A DNA stretch of 64,000 nucleotides. It comes from Nostoc linckia NIES-25. GTDB lineage: Bacteria; Cyanobacteriota; Cyanobacteriia; Cyanobacteriales; Nostocaceae. Shown here in pieces: positions 1 through 8,040 of this stretch. Numbering within the stretch: position 1 is the first letter of the stretch; each line of letters opens with the position of its first letter. A program made the translations under genes and the position numbers. The notes under the pieces were generated by a model. That model did not search any database and was not told the DNA's origin. It saw nothing but the letters and a program-made list of their open reading frames with translations. The stretch covers positions 163,386-227,385 of the forward strand of contig NZ_AP018224.1 of assembly GCF_002368035.1 (NCBI RefSeq). Direction: 5' to 3'.

Positions 1-41
1 GTGGCAGTAATGAAGTAAATTTTCCCATTTTGCTGATTTTA

Positions 42-701
42 TTAGTCGATGGATATAATTTCATCGATGTTGAAAACTTCAACTGTAGCATTTGGACTGT
101 TCATATCTGTAGTTTGTTCGAGTAGACGTGTTGCTTCCTCAAGCAATGCGCTTGCGTTCTGAAGCAGTGTTCGCATCTGGGTTAACTTATTCCGCCGTTC
201 GATACCGAGTTGTGCTTCTATATACCGCGCATCATTATGATGGCTGAGGTGAATTACCCGTACTTGTTGTTCTTTCTCTGAAGGTGCAAATATTGCGTTT
301 TCGGCAGTTAGTTTATAGTATGAGTACGTACCACTGGGGCGTTTAACATTGTAGATGTGAAGTTCGCAACTAGGTGGTGCGATGTACTGTCCGTCGAAGT
401 TAGTAAGTCCAGTACGAATATTATCTAATGTGGTGGCGATCGCCTCGACGGCGGAGACAATACCTAACGATTCTGGTGACTGTGGGCAACCGCGCCTCAT
501 CAGCATCATAATGGCAGCAGAACGACGAGTCAGGCGAATTTGTTCTTGATACTGGCGCATTTGTTCTTCCCGGATACGAACAAGTTCGAGTTCTTCATCA
601 GGGGTTAGTTCAACTGTACTCCCACAAGTTTTGTAATTTAAGCAGTCGCCAGGGTCTATGCCTGGGTGCAACATCATACTTGCACAGTCAAATCCAAGTC
701 C
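42..701 (-). pseudogene. Cys-rich plasmid protein of unknown function, main part of a gene split by the Tn7-like element
   Basis: An open frame runs from the transposon edge to the stop at 42, with an internal ATG at 677 that would give 211 residues. Removing the transposon and one copy of the 5-bp duplication joins it in frame to an ATG at 6135. The restored product has 225 residues and begins MPKKKCGLGFDCAS. The N-terminus then has four cysteines in about 27 residues (KCGLGFDC and, after the second Met, DCLNYKTCG), which could bind metal. A helical Glu/Arg-rich segment follows. I recognise no family. The 211-residue remnant might still be translated from the internal ATG. Confidence 0.7.
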
Positions 702-852
702 TGTACGTTTAAAATAAAGTCTTGAAATTTCAGAGACGCAAAACCTTGATTTTACGTGTTTATCTCCAGAATCTGGAAAGAATAAAGTCCTAAACTTTGA
801 TGAAGAGAAATGCTGAGACTACAGAAGTCTAAAATAATAAAGTCTTAAAATA
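702..852. repeat. Left end of the Tn7-like element with three putative TnsB-binding repeats
   Basis: Copies of the core AATAAAGTCnTnAAA occur at about 713-727 (terminal), 781-795 (AATAAAGTCCTAAACTTT) and 836-851 (AATAAAGTCTTAAAATAT). They share orientation and are spaced roughly 55-70 bp apart. Wide spacing is what the left end of Tn7 shows. TnsB binding is inferred from position and repetition. Confidence 0.8.
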
Positions 853-886
853 TTACATAAATCGAAGCTCGCTATAGCATTTATAG

Positions 887-1843
887 CTATTGTGTAGTTT
901 CCAGAGGAATTTGAAAAAATGCTTCGGCTCTCCAGCCCAAAAATTGCATAAACAGCAGATGGTGAACAGGACTACAAGTGCTTTGGGGTTGCAGTAACTT
1001 AAACAACCAACTTTTCTGAGGATTCGGCAGTTCAAGTGGGCATTTAAGTTGTTGTAATAAATCTCTACAGTAGTGCTGCTTAAGCAAACTTAATAACTCC
1101 ATCTCCCTGTCCCGGCGATTTTTGTTAGCACCAAGTTTTTGAGAGATGAGATAAAAATATCGCTTTAATATCGATTCCAAGCAATTAGAGTTATAGGGCT
1201 GATTCAGCAACCAAGCAGTATCAGTCGCAAGGGTTAACAAGACTTTGTGAGAAGAATTATTGAGATTAACATCTGTTGGTGAGGGAATTGTTTGTATTAC
1301 CCTTTTTGCAGAGACAAACTCATAGACTGGTTGATGCCTTCGTGGATTAAGATCACTGGATACCAAAAATACTTGGTGAGTGGGGCAGACTTCTACACCA
1401 GGAGCTTGATGAAGTCGATGCCAGTAAGGTTCGCCAAATTCTTGCTCATCCTCCACAGCACACAAAGGACAAAATCTTAGCGAATAAGGAAATGGAATAG
1501 CAACCTTGAACAATCCAAAGATTTGATAGAACCATGAACCCCCAGAATTTCTCATTAATTGTAGGCGGTAATTTTGTTCTTCCGGGTTAAAAAAAGGACT
1601 GTACAGGGGAAACAGAGTATGGCGATTGACCAAACGCTCTACGGTATAACGATGTCCTTTGGGCAATACCGCAACTAGCCTATCGAGATTCCAGGGTAAA
1701 TCAATTACCGCCTTTGCTGCATGATAACCTTGTAATTCAATGGCTACAGCATTTTTACTCGGATACTGCATATAGTCGTGGTAACGTCCGCACATACTAT
1801 AGAGCAGTTCATCTCCAAAAGGGTCGGGAAATAAGCCAATCAT
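887..1843 (-). CDS. tniQ: TniQ-family target-selection protein
   Basis: This 318-residue protein has the TniQ/TnsD layout. An N-terminal segment MIGLFPDPFGDELLYS is followed by a zinc-finger region with FCPLC near residue 124 and VCPTH near residue 152. The C-terminal HHLLFMQFLGWRAEAFF segment is typical of the family. TniQ proteins connect a target-recognition module to TnsC. At 318 residues it is shorter than Tn7 TnsD (about 508), so it may have little DNA-binding region of its own. Its ATG overlaps the tnsC stop by 4 bp (ATGA), implying translational coupling. It is the last gene of the tns operon and the only candidate target selector in the element. Confidence 0.9.
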   Translation of the reverse strand: MIGLFPDPFGDELLYSMCGRYHDYMQYPSKNAVAIELQGYHAAKAVIDLPWNLDRLVAVLPKGHRYTVERLVNRHTLFPLYSPFFNPEEQNYRLQLMRNSGGSWFYQIFGLFKVAIPFPYSLRFCPLCAVEDEQEFGEPYWHRLHQAPGVEVCPTHQVFLVSSDLNPRRHQPVYEFVSAKRVIQTIPSPTDVNLNNSSHKVLLTLATDTAWLLNQPYNSNCLESILKRYFYLISQKLGANKNRRDREMELLSLLKQHYCRDLLQQLKCPLELPNPQKSWLFKLLQPQSTCSPVHHLLFMQFLGWRAEAFFQIPLETTQ

Positions 1844-3390
1844 CCAGAAATATCCTCCAAAAGATACTCTGTTGCAGCTTTAATGAATCCTGCTCGTTGT
1901 AACGATTCGTAAGCACCAAGCTTCTGCTTGACTCCCAACGCTACAATCTCCGACAATCCTGATTCATCAAGTTTCTCAGACTGGCTACCAAAAGATGTTG
2001 AGAGTTTAGCTTGTGGCGGTTTTTTAGGGCAACTGTCAGCTTGTGAATTAGCAACAGTAGACTCATTACGAGTGTTTTCTTTTACACTACCATTAATAAC
2101 TTGTAACGTTAATTTCTCAGTAGCTTCTTGAAAGTAAGGTTGGATATCAACTAGATATACATCCTCAAACTTCTGCAACTCCACTTTATCTCCTCGTTTG
2201 AGAGCAGAAAGGACAGGAGCAGCCAAGCACAGGCAATCTTTGGCAACAGAACGAATGATAGCTTCTGTTACTTTTTCCTTACCAGTAGTAATGGCTCGAA
2301 TTTGAGCCAGCATATAAATCTTAATCGCAAAATCAGTGATACCTTGTGTTTCGTAATACAAAGTATGTGCCAGTTGAGGGTTGAGTGGACATGGGTAAAG
2401 AGTATATTGATACCGCCACAAAGATTCTATGAAGAACTGCCAAGTATCATTCTCCGGCATGGGATGCCAAAGTAAATCACCCTGTCCTGTTCCCCGGCGC
2501 ATTTGCCGAAACTCACCACTGAGAACAGACCAAGCCTTATAAGTGCCAACTAAAACAACGGGTAAGCCAATTGTGTTGATTAATCCGACGAAGAAGTTGA
2601 GCATTTTCTTGTGTCCGCCGCTCTTGGCTTCGCTTAAGTTTTGGAGTTCATCAATTACCAGCACCCCTAAACAATGAAGTGAGGCAACCCGCGCCATTGC
2701 TGGAATTAACTCATCTACAGTTCGCCGTCCCTTGCCGGCGTAGTGCTGGTAGTAAGAAGTGTCAAGGAGATCATCAACAGCTTGAAAAAAGTTCAAGCAC
2801 AATCCCTTGATAGAACCATCAAAAGGGCAATCGAGTTTTAGCCAGACAATTTGTCGTAGGGTAAAGTCACGACTGCGGTAATAACTGTGATTAATTACTT
2901 GGGGGTAGAGCTGCAAAACCGATTCAACGGCTGTTGTCTTGCCTACACCACTCATACCCATTATGGTAAAGCCATTGGCAGTAGAGCGTAAGCGACTAGG
3001 TGGTACTTGGTTAGTCACAAGAGCTTCTACCTTCTGCCTGATATCATGAAAGAACTCACGGCTAGCAGGGTTTCGGGCGCGATACCCACTCCGAATTAGA
3101 CGAGCAAATCGCTGTTCTAAATCTATGTGTACTGGCAGAGGTTGAAAAAATTGCAATACCTCCTGAATTAAGTGCAGACGCTCGTGATTAGGTAGCAATC
3201 GCTCTTGTGCATCATATCTGGGAAGTAAAGAAAGCGAAATGAAGGCTTGTTCTTCGGTTAATAAAGGGGGCAGTGCCTCAATTAGAGGATTATCACGGTA
3301 AATAGAAAGTTGTTCTGGATTATACTGGGCAAATACTTCTCTACCCCGAAACACTAGCAGATGTGGCGAGTGGGCAGGCTCAGGAGTCAT
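1840..3390 (-). CDS. tnsC: TnsC-family AAA+ transposition regulator
   Basis: TnsC is the ATP-dependent adaptor between target selector and transposase. The Walker A motif reads MGMSGVGKTTAVE and the Walker B motif LGVLVIDELQNL. I chose the ATG at 3390 (MTPEPAHSPH, 516 residues) because AGGAG lies about 10 nt upstream and it overlaps the tnsB stop by 11 bp. The open frame extends to 3471, but those extra residues look non-native. The C-terminal tail after about residue 440 is hydrophilic and probably contacts TnsA/TnsB, as in Tn7. The length is close to Tn7 TnsC (555). It is coupled to tnsB upstream and tniQ downstream. Confidence 0.92.
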   Translation of the reverse strand: MTPEPAHSPHLLVFRGREVFAQYNPEQLSIYRDNPLIEALPPLLTEEQAFISLSLLPRYDAQERLLPNHERLHLIQEVLQFFQPLPVHIDLEQRFARLIRSGYRARNPASREFFHDIRQKVEALVTNQVPPSRLRSTANGFTIMGMSGVGKTTAVESVLQLYPQVINHSYYRSRDFTLRQIVWLKLDCPFDGSIKGLCLNFFQAVDDLLDTSYYQHYAGKGRRTVDELIPAMARVASLHCLGVLVIDELQNLSEAKSGGHKKMLNFFVGLINTIGLPVVLVGTYKAWSVLSGEFRQMRRGTGQGDLLWHPMPENDTWQFFIESLWRYQYTLYPCPLNPQLAHTLYYETQGITDFAIKIYMLAQIRAITTGKEKVTEAIIRSVAKDCLCLAAPVLSALKRGDKVELQKFEDVYLVDIQPYFQEATEKLTLQVINGSVKENTRNESTVANSQADSCPKKPPQAKLSTSFGSQSEKLDESGLSEIVALGVKQKLGAYESLQRAGFIKAATEYLLEDISG

Positions 3391-5248
3391 TATTCCAACT
3401 CTCCTCACGTAACCGACGCAATTTATCAAAGGGTTGTGGGGGTGGAACATACTCCTGTTCTTCACCCTCAAGTTGACTATCTCTAACTATGGGTACAACT
3501 GTTTGGGCGTTGTCAGATACTTCTGGTCTAAAGTAATCTGCTCCACTTAGCCGCTCATGGTCACGCTCCAGTTGCCGTGACGAGCGAATATTTTTCACCC
3601 GCTTGTGAGGAGTCAGGTCACAACGTGCCGCCTCAGTTTGAGTGCTAGCTTCACAAACAATTTCCTCGACATTAGCATGGAAAACCGCTTGACTCCTTTG
3701 ACTGCGGGTTTGAGCAACTTGTTGACGTTGTTGTTTCAATGCCAAGTAATCTGTTGCTTCGTGCCAATCCCGTCCAGTGAAAGTCTTCGATACGGGCAGA
3801 AGATGGCAGACTTCCATCCGTTTACCACCTTTATTACGTAAGTAGATAGTATCAATTTGGCGCGGGTCGTAAGCAATCGAGAGCTTCCATCTACCTTCTA
3901 ATCTGGCTTTGATAAACCATTGCTCTCGCACTGCTAGTTCACAAGTGTAAAACAGCCCGCGATAGTAAATCCCTTGATGGGTGACAGAGGCACTGTCAGT
4001 TGGTAATAAATTTAACCTGACAATTTCTCTTGGCATTACCCTTGGACAACCTTGATTTTGAACGCCCCAGTGCCATAAGTTAATCGGATATGGTTCAACA
4101 CCATCTGCAATCATATATTCATTAGCTGGATAAGTATCCAATCGATGTTGATTGTTATGGTCGAGGATACAAAGCAGCATCAACTTGCGAAACTGGTTAA
4201 GATCCAAAACAGCATCTAATCGATAATCCTTGTCACCCCGTTCGTAAGTTTGATGAACAGCCCCAGGCATCCAATGTATCAGTTTGTCATTACTGAGTCG
4301 AAAGTAACGCTCGACTATAGGTTTCCAATCTGGGCGAAAGGGCGGAGTATTGTCTACTCGAATACCCAAAGCATTTACTAGATTATTAGCATTGTTACTG
4401 AGTAGTTCTCCCCGGTCAGCCAAGATAGCTTCTGGTAGATGATGACTAGGCCACTGAGCCTCAGTGATCTCAATGCCGTATTCTTGGCAAAATTTCACCT
4501 TATTTGCAGTGGCATTTTCCAGTGCTAACATTGCTCCCAACCAACTAGGGCCTTCCAAGCTGACGCTAAAACCTACAATCAAACGGCTGAAAACGTCAAC
4601 TACCAGATAAATCACTGGGCGACCGATGAGCCGATTTCGGTCTAATGAACTAACTAAATAAATGTCGCCAATAGTCGCATCAATTTGATACAAGCTGCCG
4701 GGACCACTGGCAATGTTGGTCGCATTTCCCGTAACAGCACGATGACGAAGATTAAATCGGTGTTCGCCGACACGAGATTTGAGTGTGCGGCACAGTGAAC
4801 GGTCTTTTTTGTACCAGTAGTAAAATTGAGCGTAGGTTGGTAGTTCCTCGGCAGGCGGTAAGATTGGCACTAACACACCATTAATCGTTTCATATCCCTG
4901 ATGAAAAAATTTTTCTAGGGTTAGTTGATAACATTGCTTGAGTGTTCTCCCACTACGGGTTTCATAGAACAGTTGAATCCCTCGGCGAAAATATTCTCTG
5001 ACTTGTTGGTCAACATTCACACCTATTGCTTGCTGTTCCCCCAGTGTGAGTTTGTTTGGACGACCCCGTTTGCAGTGATTGCTCTGTCGCAACTTCCCAG
5101 AACCACCGCATTGGTCAAAGCGAGGAAGTAAGGCATTTTTTACTTGTCCACCTTGCCAATAACGCCGTAAGTAGTTGTAAATAGTTGCTGATGTTCGTCC
5201 TGTCTTGACAATGGTATCTGCAACCAACCGACCGCGAATAGTCCACAA
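3380..5248 (-). CDS. tnsB: TnsB-family DDE transposase, apparently lacking its N-terminal domain
   Basis: The retroviral-integrase-type core is intact: first Asp in YQIDATIGDIYL, second Asp in AILADRGELL, catalytic Glu in KPIVERYFRL. The first residues (RGRLVADTIV...IYNYLRRYWQGG) correspond to about residue 97 of Tn7 TnsB, so roughly 95 N-terminal residues are missing. No ATG is available: the frame opens at a TGA at 5282 and the first usable start is TTG at 5248. It overlaps tnsA by 109 bp in a different frame. Expression could come from TTG initiation or from frameshifting out of tnsA, or the gene may be damaged. TnsB binds the end repeats and catalyses 3'-end cleavage and joining. Confidence 0.85.
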   Translation of the reverse strand: MWTIRGRLVADTIVKTGRTSATIYNYLRRYWQGGQVKNALLPRFDQCGGSGKLRQSNHCKRGRPNKLTLGEQQAIGVNVDQQVREYFRRGIQLFYETRSGRTLKQCYQLTLEKFFHQGYETINGVLVPILPPAEELPTYAQFYYWYKKDRSLCRTLKSRVGEHRFNLRHRAVTGNATNIASGPGSLYQIDATIGDIYLVSSLDRNRLIGRPVIYLVVDVFSRLIVGFSVSLEGPSWLGAMLALENATANKVKFCQEYGIEITEAQWPSHHLPEAILADRGELLSNNANNLVNALGIRVDNTPPFRPDWKPIVERYFRLSNDKLIHWMPGAVHQTYERGDKDYRLDAVLDLNQFRKLMLLCILDHNNQHRLDTYPANEYMIADGVEPYPINLWHWGVQNQGCPRVMPREIVRLNLLPTDSASVTHQGIYYRGLFYTCELAVREQWFIKARLEGRWKLSIAYDPRQIDTIYLRNKGGKRMEVCHLLPVSKTFTGRDWHEATDYLALKQQRQQVAQTRSQRSQAVFHANVEEIVCEASTQTEAARCDLTPHKRVKNIRSSRQLERDHERLSGADYFRPEVSDNAQTVVPIVRDSQLEGEEQEYVPPPQPFDKLRRLREESWNNDS

Positions 5249-5955
5249 AGGCTTGTCCCTGGTGGTAAACCCAATTGGTTGTCACAATCAGTAGTAATTG
5301 CTACTAATGGAGTATCAGTTTGCATCACTTGTTGAGTTAGCACATAGCTGATTTGCTCAATCTCTATTTCTGTTAGTGATAGGCTACTGGGGTGGCGAAA
5401 TGGATGTATCCAAGCGACGTTATCTGCAAATGCTTTACTGATTTCATTTTCTGTGACAATTCCCCAGCTAATTCCTCTGTTTTGCCAGTAACGACGCTCT
5501 ATTTCCAATTTCTCTAATACCCGTATTGATGACAATTTTTCTTTTGGTTTTACTGTCCGAGCTTGTTCTGTGACTCCTATTGATTGGCCAAGTGTCACTA
5601 CAAAATCCGTTGTCATGACAATTGGGTCTTTTGTTCGCGGATTGGCTGGGTGTCGGATATTCAATTGCTGGGCAATTTCTTGTGTCTCTTCTAAAGGCAG
5701 TAATGGGTACTGTTCTCGAATATCTGTAACTAACACTGACCAATCAAGAAGATAAAAGTAGCGCAGCTCTAACTGGCTAAATAATTCATGCACTCGGTCG
5801 GTTGTCCAACCTTTGACGCGGCTTGATACTCCAACAGATGGGACATCCCGGACTACCAGCCACGGCTTGTAATCACATCCTTTACCTTGCCCAAAACCCT
5901 GGCTGATATGCTCCTCAATGTCAGTTGCGTTGAGTAAGCGTTTGCGCTTAACCAT
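5140..5955 (-). CDS. tnsA: TnsA-family endonuclease, C-terminus probably altered
   Basis: TnsA cuts the 5' strands of the transposon so the element leaves by cut-and-paste. The restriction-nuclease-like catalytic residues are visible: Glu in LELRYFYLLDW, Asp in IVMTTDFVVT, Lys in ARTVKPKEKL. The N-terminus (GFGQGKGCDYKPWLVV) aligns well with Tn7 TnsA (GRGQGHGKDYIPWLTV). After GLPPGTSL the frame continues with residues that do not look like TnsA, whereas the shifted frame reads LWTIR, which does. The 271-residue length is near normal only because of this out-of-frame tail. It is the first gene of the tns operon, close to the tandem-repeat end, as in Tn7. Confidence 0.88.
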   Translation of the reverse strand: MVKRKRLLNATDIEEHISQGFGQGKGCDYKPWLVVRDVPSVGVSSRVKGWTTDRVHELFSQLELRYFYLLDWSVLVTDIREQYPLLPLEETQEIAQQLNIRHPANPRTKDPIVMTTDFVVTLGQSIGVTEQARTVKPKEKLSSIRVLEKLEIERRYWQNRGISWGIVTENEISKAFADNVAWIHPFRHPSSLSLTEIEIEQISYVLTQQVMQTDTPLVAITTDCDNQLGLPPGTSLCGLFAVGWLQIPLSRQDEHQQLFTTTYGVIGKVDK

Positions 5956-6047
5956 GTTTGTTGACCCTGAAATTTCTCACTCAGGGATGCTAAGAGTGCA
6001 ACGCCTCCGAGTGTTCATCTCAGATTACTTCTATTTGTACCCGTTAA

Positions 6048-6112
6048 TTTAAGACTTTATTTTAAATTTCAAGACTTTATTTTAAATTTTAGAACTTTAT
6101 TCTAAACGTACA
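6048..6112. repeat. Right end of the Tn7-like element with three tandem putative TnsB sites
   Basis: Read on the minus strand, AATAAAGTtCT, AATAAAGTCTTGAAATTT and AATAAAGTCTTAAATTAA follow each other every 20-21 bp (cores around 6092-6100, 6072-6081 and 6052-6061). Close tandem packing is the signature of the Tn7 right end. The terminal 10 bp are an inverted copy of the left terminus. Confidence 0.82.
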
Positions 6113-6135
6113 AGTCCACATTTTTTCTTAGGCAT
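6113..6135 (-). pseudogene. First codons of the gene split by the Tn7-like element
   Basis: On the minus strand an ATG at 6135 reads MPKKKCGL up to the transposon boundary. A stop codon (TAA) lies just upstream in frame at 6139-6141. These codons join in frame to the open frame ending at 42 once the transposon and one AGTCC copy are removed. Separation from the rest of the gene probably abolishes the normal product. Confidence 0.68.
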
Positions 6136-6195
6136 GGGTTATCGTTTTTGTTCTAGTTACTTTTATAATTTTATATAGCTAGAACAAAGAGGCTT

Positions 6196-6390
6196 ATGGG
6201 CGAGATAAACGATGTTAGAATTTTTGCGCCTGAGCAAGATATTGCGTCGTGGCAGTCGTTGTTTGAGAAGATGGAAGCGCAGGGACTGGTTGAAATTGTC
6301 CAAAAACCAGATAAATTTTATGAAGTCAGGGGAAGTGAGAAACTTAAACGAGGGTATTTCAAGATTAAGCTGTTGCGCTGTGATTTGTAA
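6196..6390 (+). CDS. Small hypothetical protein (64 residues)
   Basis: The frame has an AGAGG ribosome-binding site 4 nt before its ATG and balanced composition (motifs such as DIASWQSLFEKMEAQGLVEI). It is divergent from the gene interrupted by the Tn7-like element and may share its promoter region. No family recognised; no membrane segment or signal peptide seen. Confidence 0.5.
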   Translation: MGEINDVRIFAPEQDIASWQSLFEKMEAQGLVEIVQKPDKFYEVRGSEKLKRGYFKIKLLRCDL

Positions 6391-6859
6391 AAACAAATGA
6401 ATAAAATTACTCTTCTCTAAAAATAAGATTAGAAATTATGTCAGAATACATTCGTCAAAATAGTTAGAAAAAATAAGTGTAAGTTGACAAATCAAACTAT
6501 TAATTATCCCTGTTATGTCACTCTCGGAAAACAATAATTGAAGCAAGATTCTAAACTTTTGATTTAATCAAGCTTTCAGCCTTTATTTTCTAACAGAAAC
6601 TAAAATTTATAGCCAAAATCCGAAAGTTAAAGCTCTGAAAGGCTTCCAGCGATTGGGTTATCCTAAAATGACACAACAGGGTTATACTGAGGTAATTCTG
6701 TATTCTGGCTCTTGGCTTATGAGTGCTGAATTCTTACCATATTAAGAGAAAATCATTGCTGACTTGCCACCAATTTTACAATTGTATTTTTTTATGTCAC
6801 AAGAAAGTAAAATTATAGAATTAGCTAACTATTTTTGAAACAAAATTTAACTTTTGATT
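6391..6859. other. AT-rich intergenic stretch with no convincing gene
   Basis: A frame at about 6575-6743 on the plus strand reads through VKALKGFQRLGYPKMTQQGY to a stop but has no start codon or ribosome-binding site near its beginning. It may be a remnant. Nothing else stands out. Confidence 0.4.
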
Positions 6860-7198
6860 ATGTGCATAGATGAAACGATAGCATCTGATATTAAAGAAGC
6901 TGTAGCTAGGGTTTCTTGCTATTTAGATGATTTTGGCAGTCATATTAGCCATTTAGATTTTTCAATTGAAAATTTAGAAGACTTAAAAGAATAATTTGCA
7001 GAAGGAACTGATAAAGATTCAATCGATACTTATTTGTACATTGCATTATCCCGAATAAAATCTACTAAAAATCGACTAGAGGAAGATATTAAAATTATTA
7101 AAAGTTACTTGACTTATTTTATTGAATCCTCCAGTAAAATACCTGAATTTACTTACGATTATGAAAAAAATAAAATTAAAAATAGACAAAAAAAATAA
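6860..7198 (+). pseudogene. Hypothetical gene broken by an in-frame stop
   Basis: A 111-residue reading (MCIDETIASDIKEAVARVSC ... IKNRQKK) is interrupted by a single TAA at 6992-6994 after 44 codons. Codon use and charge pattern continue across the stop, and the second part has no start of its own close by. The Lys-rich, helical C-terminal part ends 5 bp before the next gene, so the two probably formed an operon. No family recognised. Confidence 0.5.
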
Positions 7199-7203
7199 AA
7201 GTT

Positions 7204-7314
7204 ATGCCTAAAAAAGATGTCTGGGTAGTATTTGGTCACTTTCTAGATTTAAATTACTATTACGTATCAAATACTGAATGGACTTTTGAAATAGAAGAAG
7301 CTTGCTTATTTAAA
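7204..7314 (+). pseudogene. 5' part of an 84-codon gene split by the ISKra4-type element
   Basis: It starts with ATG CCT AAA AAA (MPKKDVWVVFGHFLDL) and runs 37 codons to the terminal repeat at 7315. Beyond that it would read into the element and stop at 7363. Taking out the element plus an AAA duplication restores one frame of 84 codons to the TAA at 10437. No family recognised. Confidence 0.6.
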
Positions 7315-7369
7315 AGGAGAGCGAAAAATTTCGGGGGAGATGAGGGACAAGACGCGGTAAGATGACTCA

Positions 7370-8023
7370 ATGATTGATCCGGCTGAAAGAGTCATATATC
7401 AATTAAAGGTAGTGCTGTTGGGCATTAGCCCAATGATTTGGCGACGGGTAAAAGTGAGTAGCGACAGCACAATAGAAGACTTGCATTACACGATCCAACT
7501 GGCAATGGGGTGGGAAGATATTCACCTCCATCATTTCATCATCCACGGTAAGCAGTACGGGATTATCCAACCAGGGGGAACAATATTTAGCGATCGCGCC
7601 TGTGAAGTAAAACTCTCGTCCCTTGGGTTGAGAGAGAAAGAAAAGTTTTTATACGAATATGACTTCAGTATCTGCCCATTAATGGGTGCATGGCGTTATT
7701 GGTGGCGGCATCAAATCAGAGTAGAAGCAATACTTACTCCAGATTCAAACCAAACTTACCCAATCTGCACTGACGGTAAGGGTGTTTGTCCCCCAGAGAA
7801 CTGTGGCGGTCCTTGGGGCTTCATGAAAGCAAGGGAAGAGTTTTTTCTTTGGGACGTATTAGAGCGTTTTGCTTTAATGTTGGAGAACAAGAAGATTGAC
7901 ATGGATAGAGAAGAAGCCAGCAAAATACTAACTTGGCTATTGGTTTATCAAAACCGCTTCGACCGTCAGAAAGTCAACCAAAATCTACTAAAATACGCTA
8001 CTGGAGTCAGGGAGTTGATGTAA
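7370..8023 (+). CDS. Plasmid pRiA4b ORF-3-like protein (accessory gene of the element)
   Basis: The segment VIYQLKVVLLGISPMIWRRV followed by MGWEDIHLHHFIIHGKQYG is the hallmark of the PRiA4_ORF3 domain, whose biochemical role is unknown. A CPPENCGGPWGF motif near residue 140 may bind metal. The 217-residue protein begins 28 bp inside the element's left repeat. Its stop is 18 bp before the likely GTG start of the transposase, so the two are probably co-transcribed. Genes of this family are often found beside transposases. Confidence 0.85.
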   Translation: MIDPAERVIYQLKVVLLGISPMIWRRVKVSSDSTIEDLHYTIQLAMGWEDIHLHHFIIHGKQYGIIQPGGTIFSDRACEVKLSSLGLREKEKFLYEYDFSICPLMGAWRYWWRHQIRVEAILTPDSNQTYPICTDGKGVCPPENCGGPWGFMKAREEFFLWDVLERFALMLENKKIDMDREEASKILTWLLVYQNRFDRQKVNQNLLKYATGVRELM

Positions 8024-8040
8024 TTGTTCAAGGGGATAGT

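Larger units (their letters stand above)
702..6112 (-). mobile_element. Cargo-free Tn7-like transposon (tnsA-tnsB-tnsC-tniQ)
   Basis: The left end reads TGTACGTTTAAAATAAAGTC from 702. The right end, read inward on the minus strand from 6112, begins TGTACGTTTAGAATAAAG. The 5 bp outside both ends are identical (AGTCC at 697-701 and 6113-6117), the duplication length expected of Tn7-like transposition. Repeats of AATAAAGTC lie at both ends: three spaced copies on the tniQ side and three close copies on the tnsA side, matching the asymmetric ends of Tn7. The 5,411 bp contain only the four transposition genes. There is no cas gene and no CRISPR array, so it is not an obvious CRISPR-associated transposon. 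Confidence 0.93.

Noticed and set aside
1..6200. CRISPR-associated transposon (CAST)
   Set aside because: The ends and target duplication define the element fully, and it contains only tns genes and tniQ. No cas gene, repeat array or guide-like repeat is inside.
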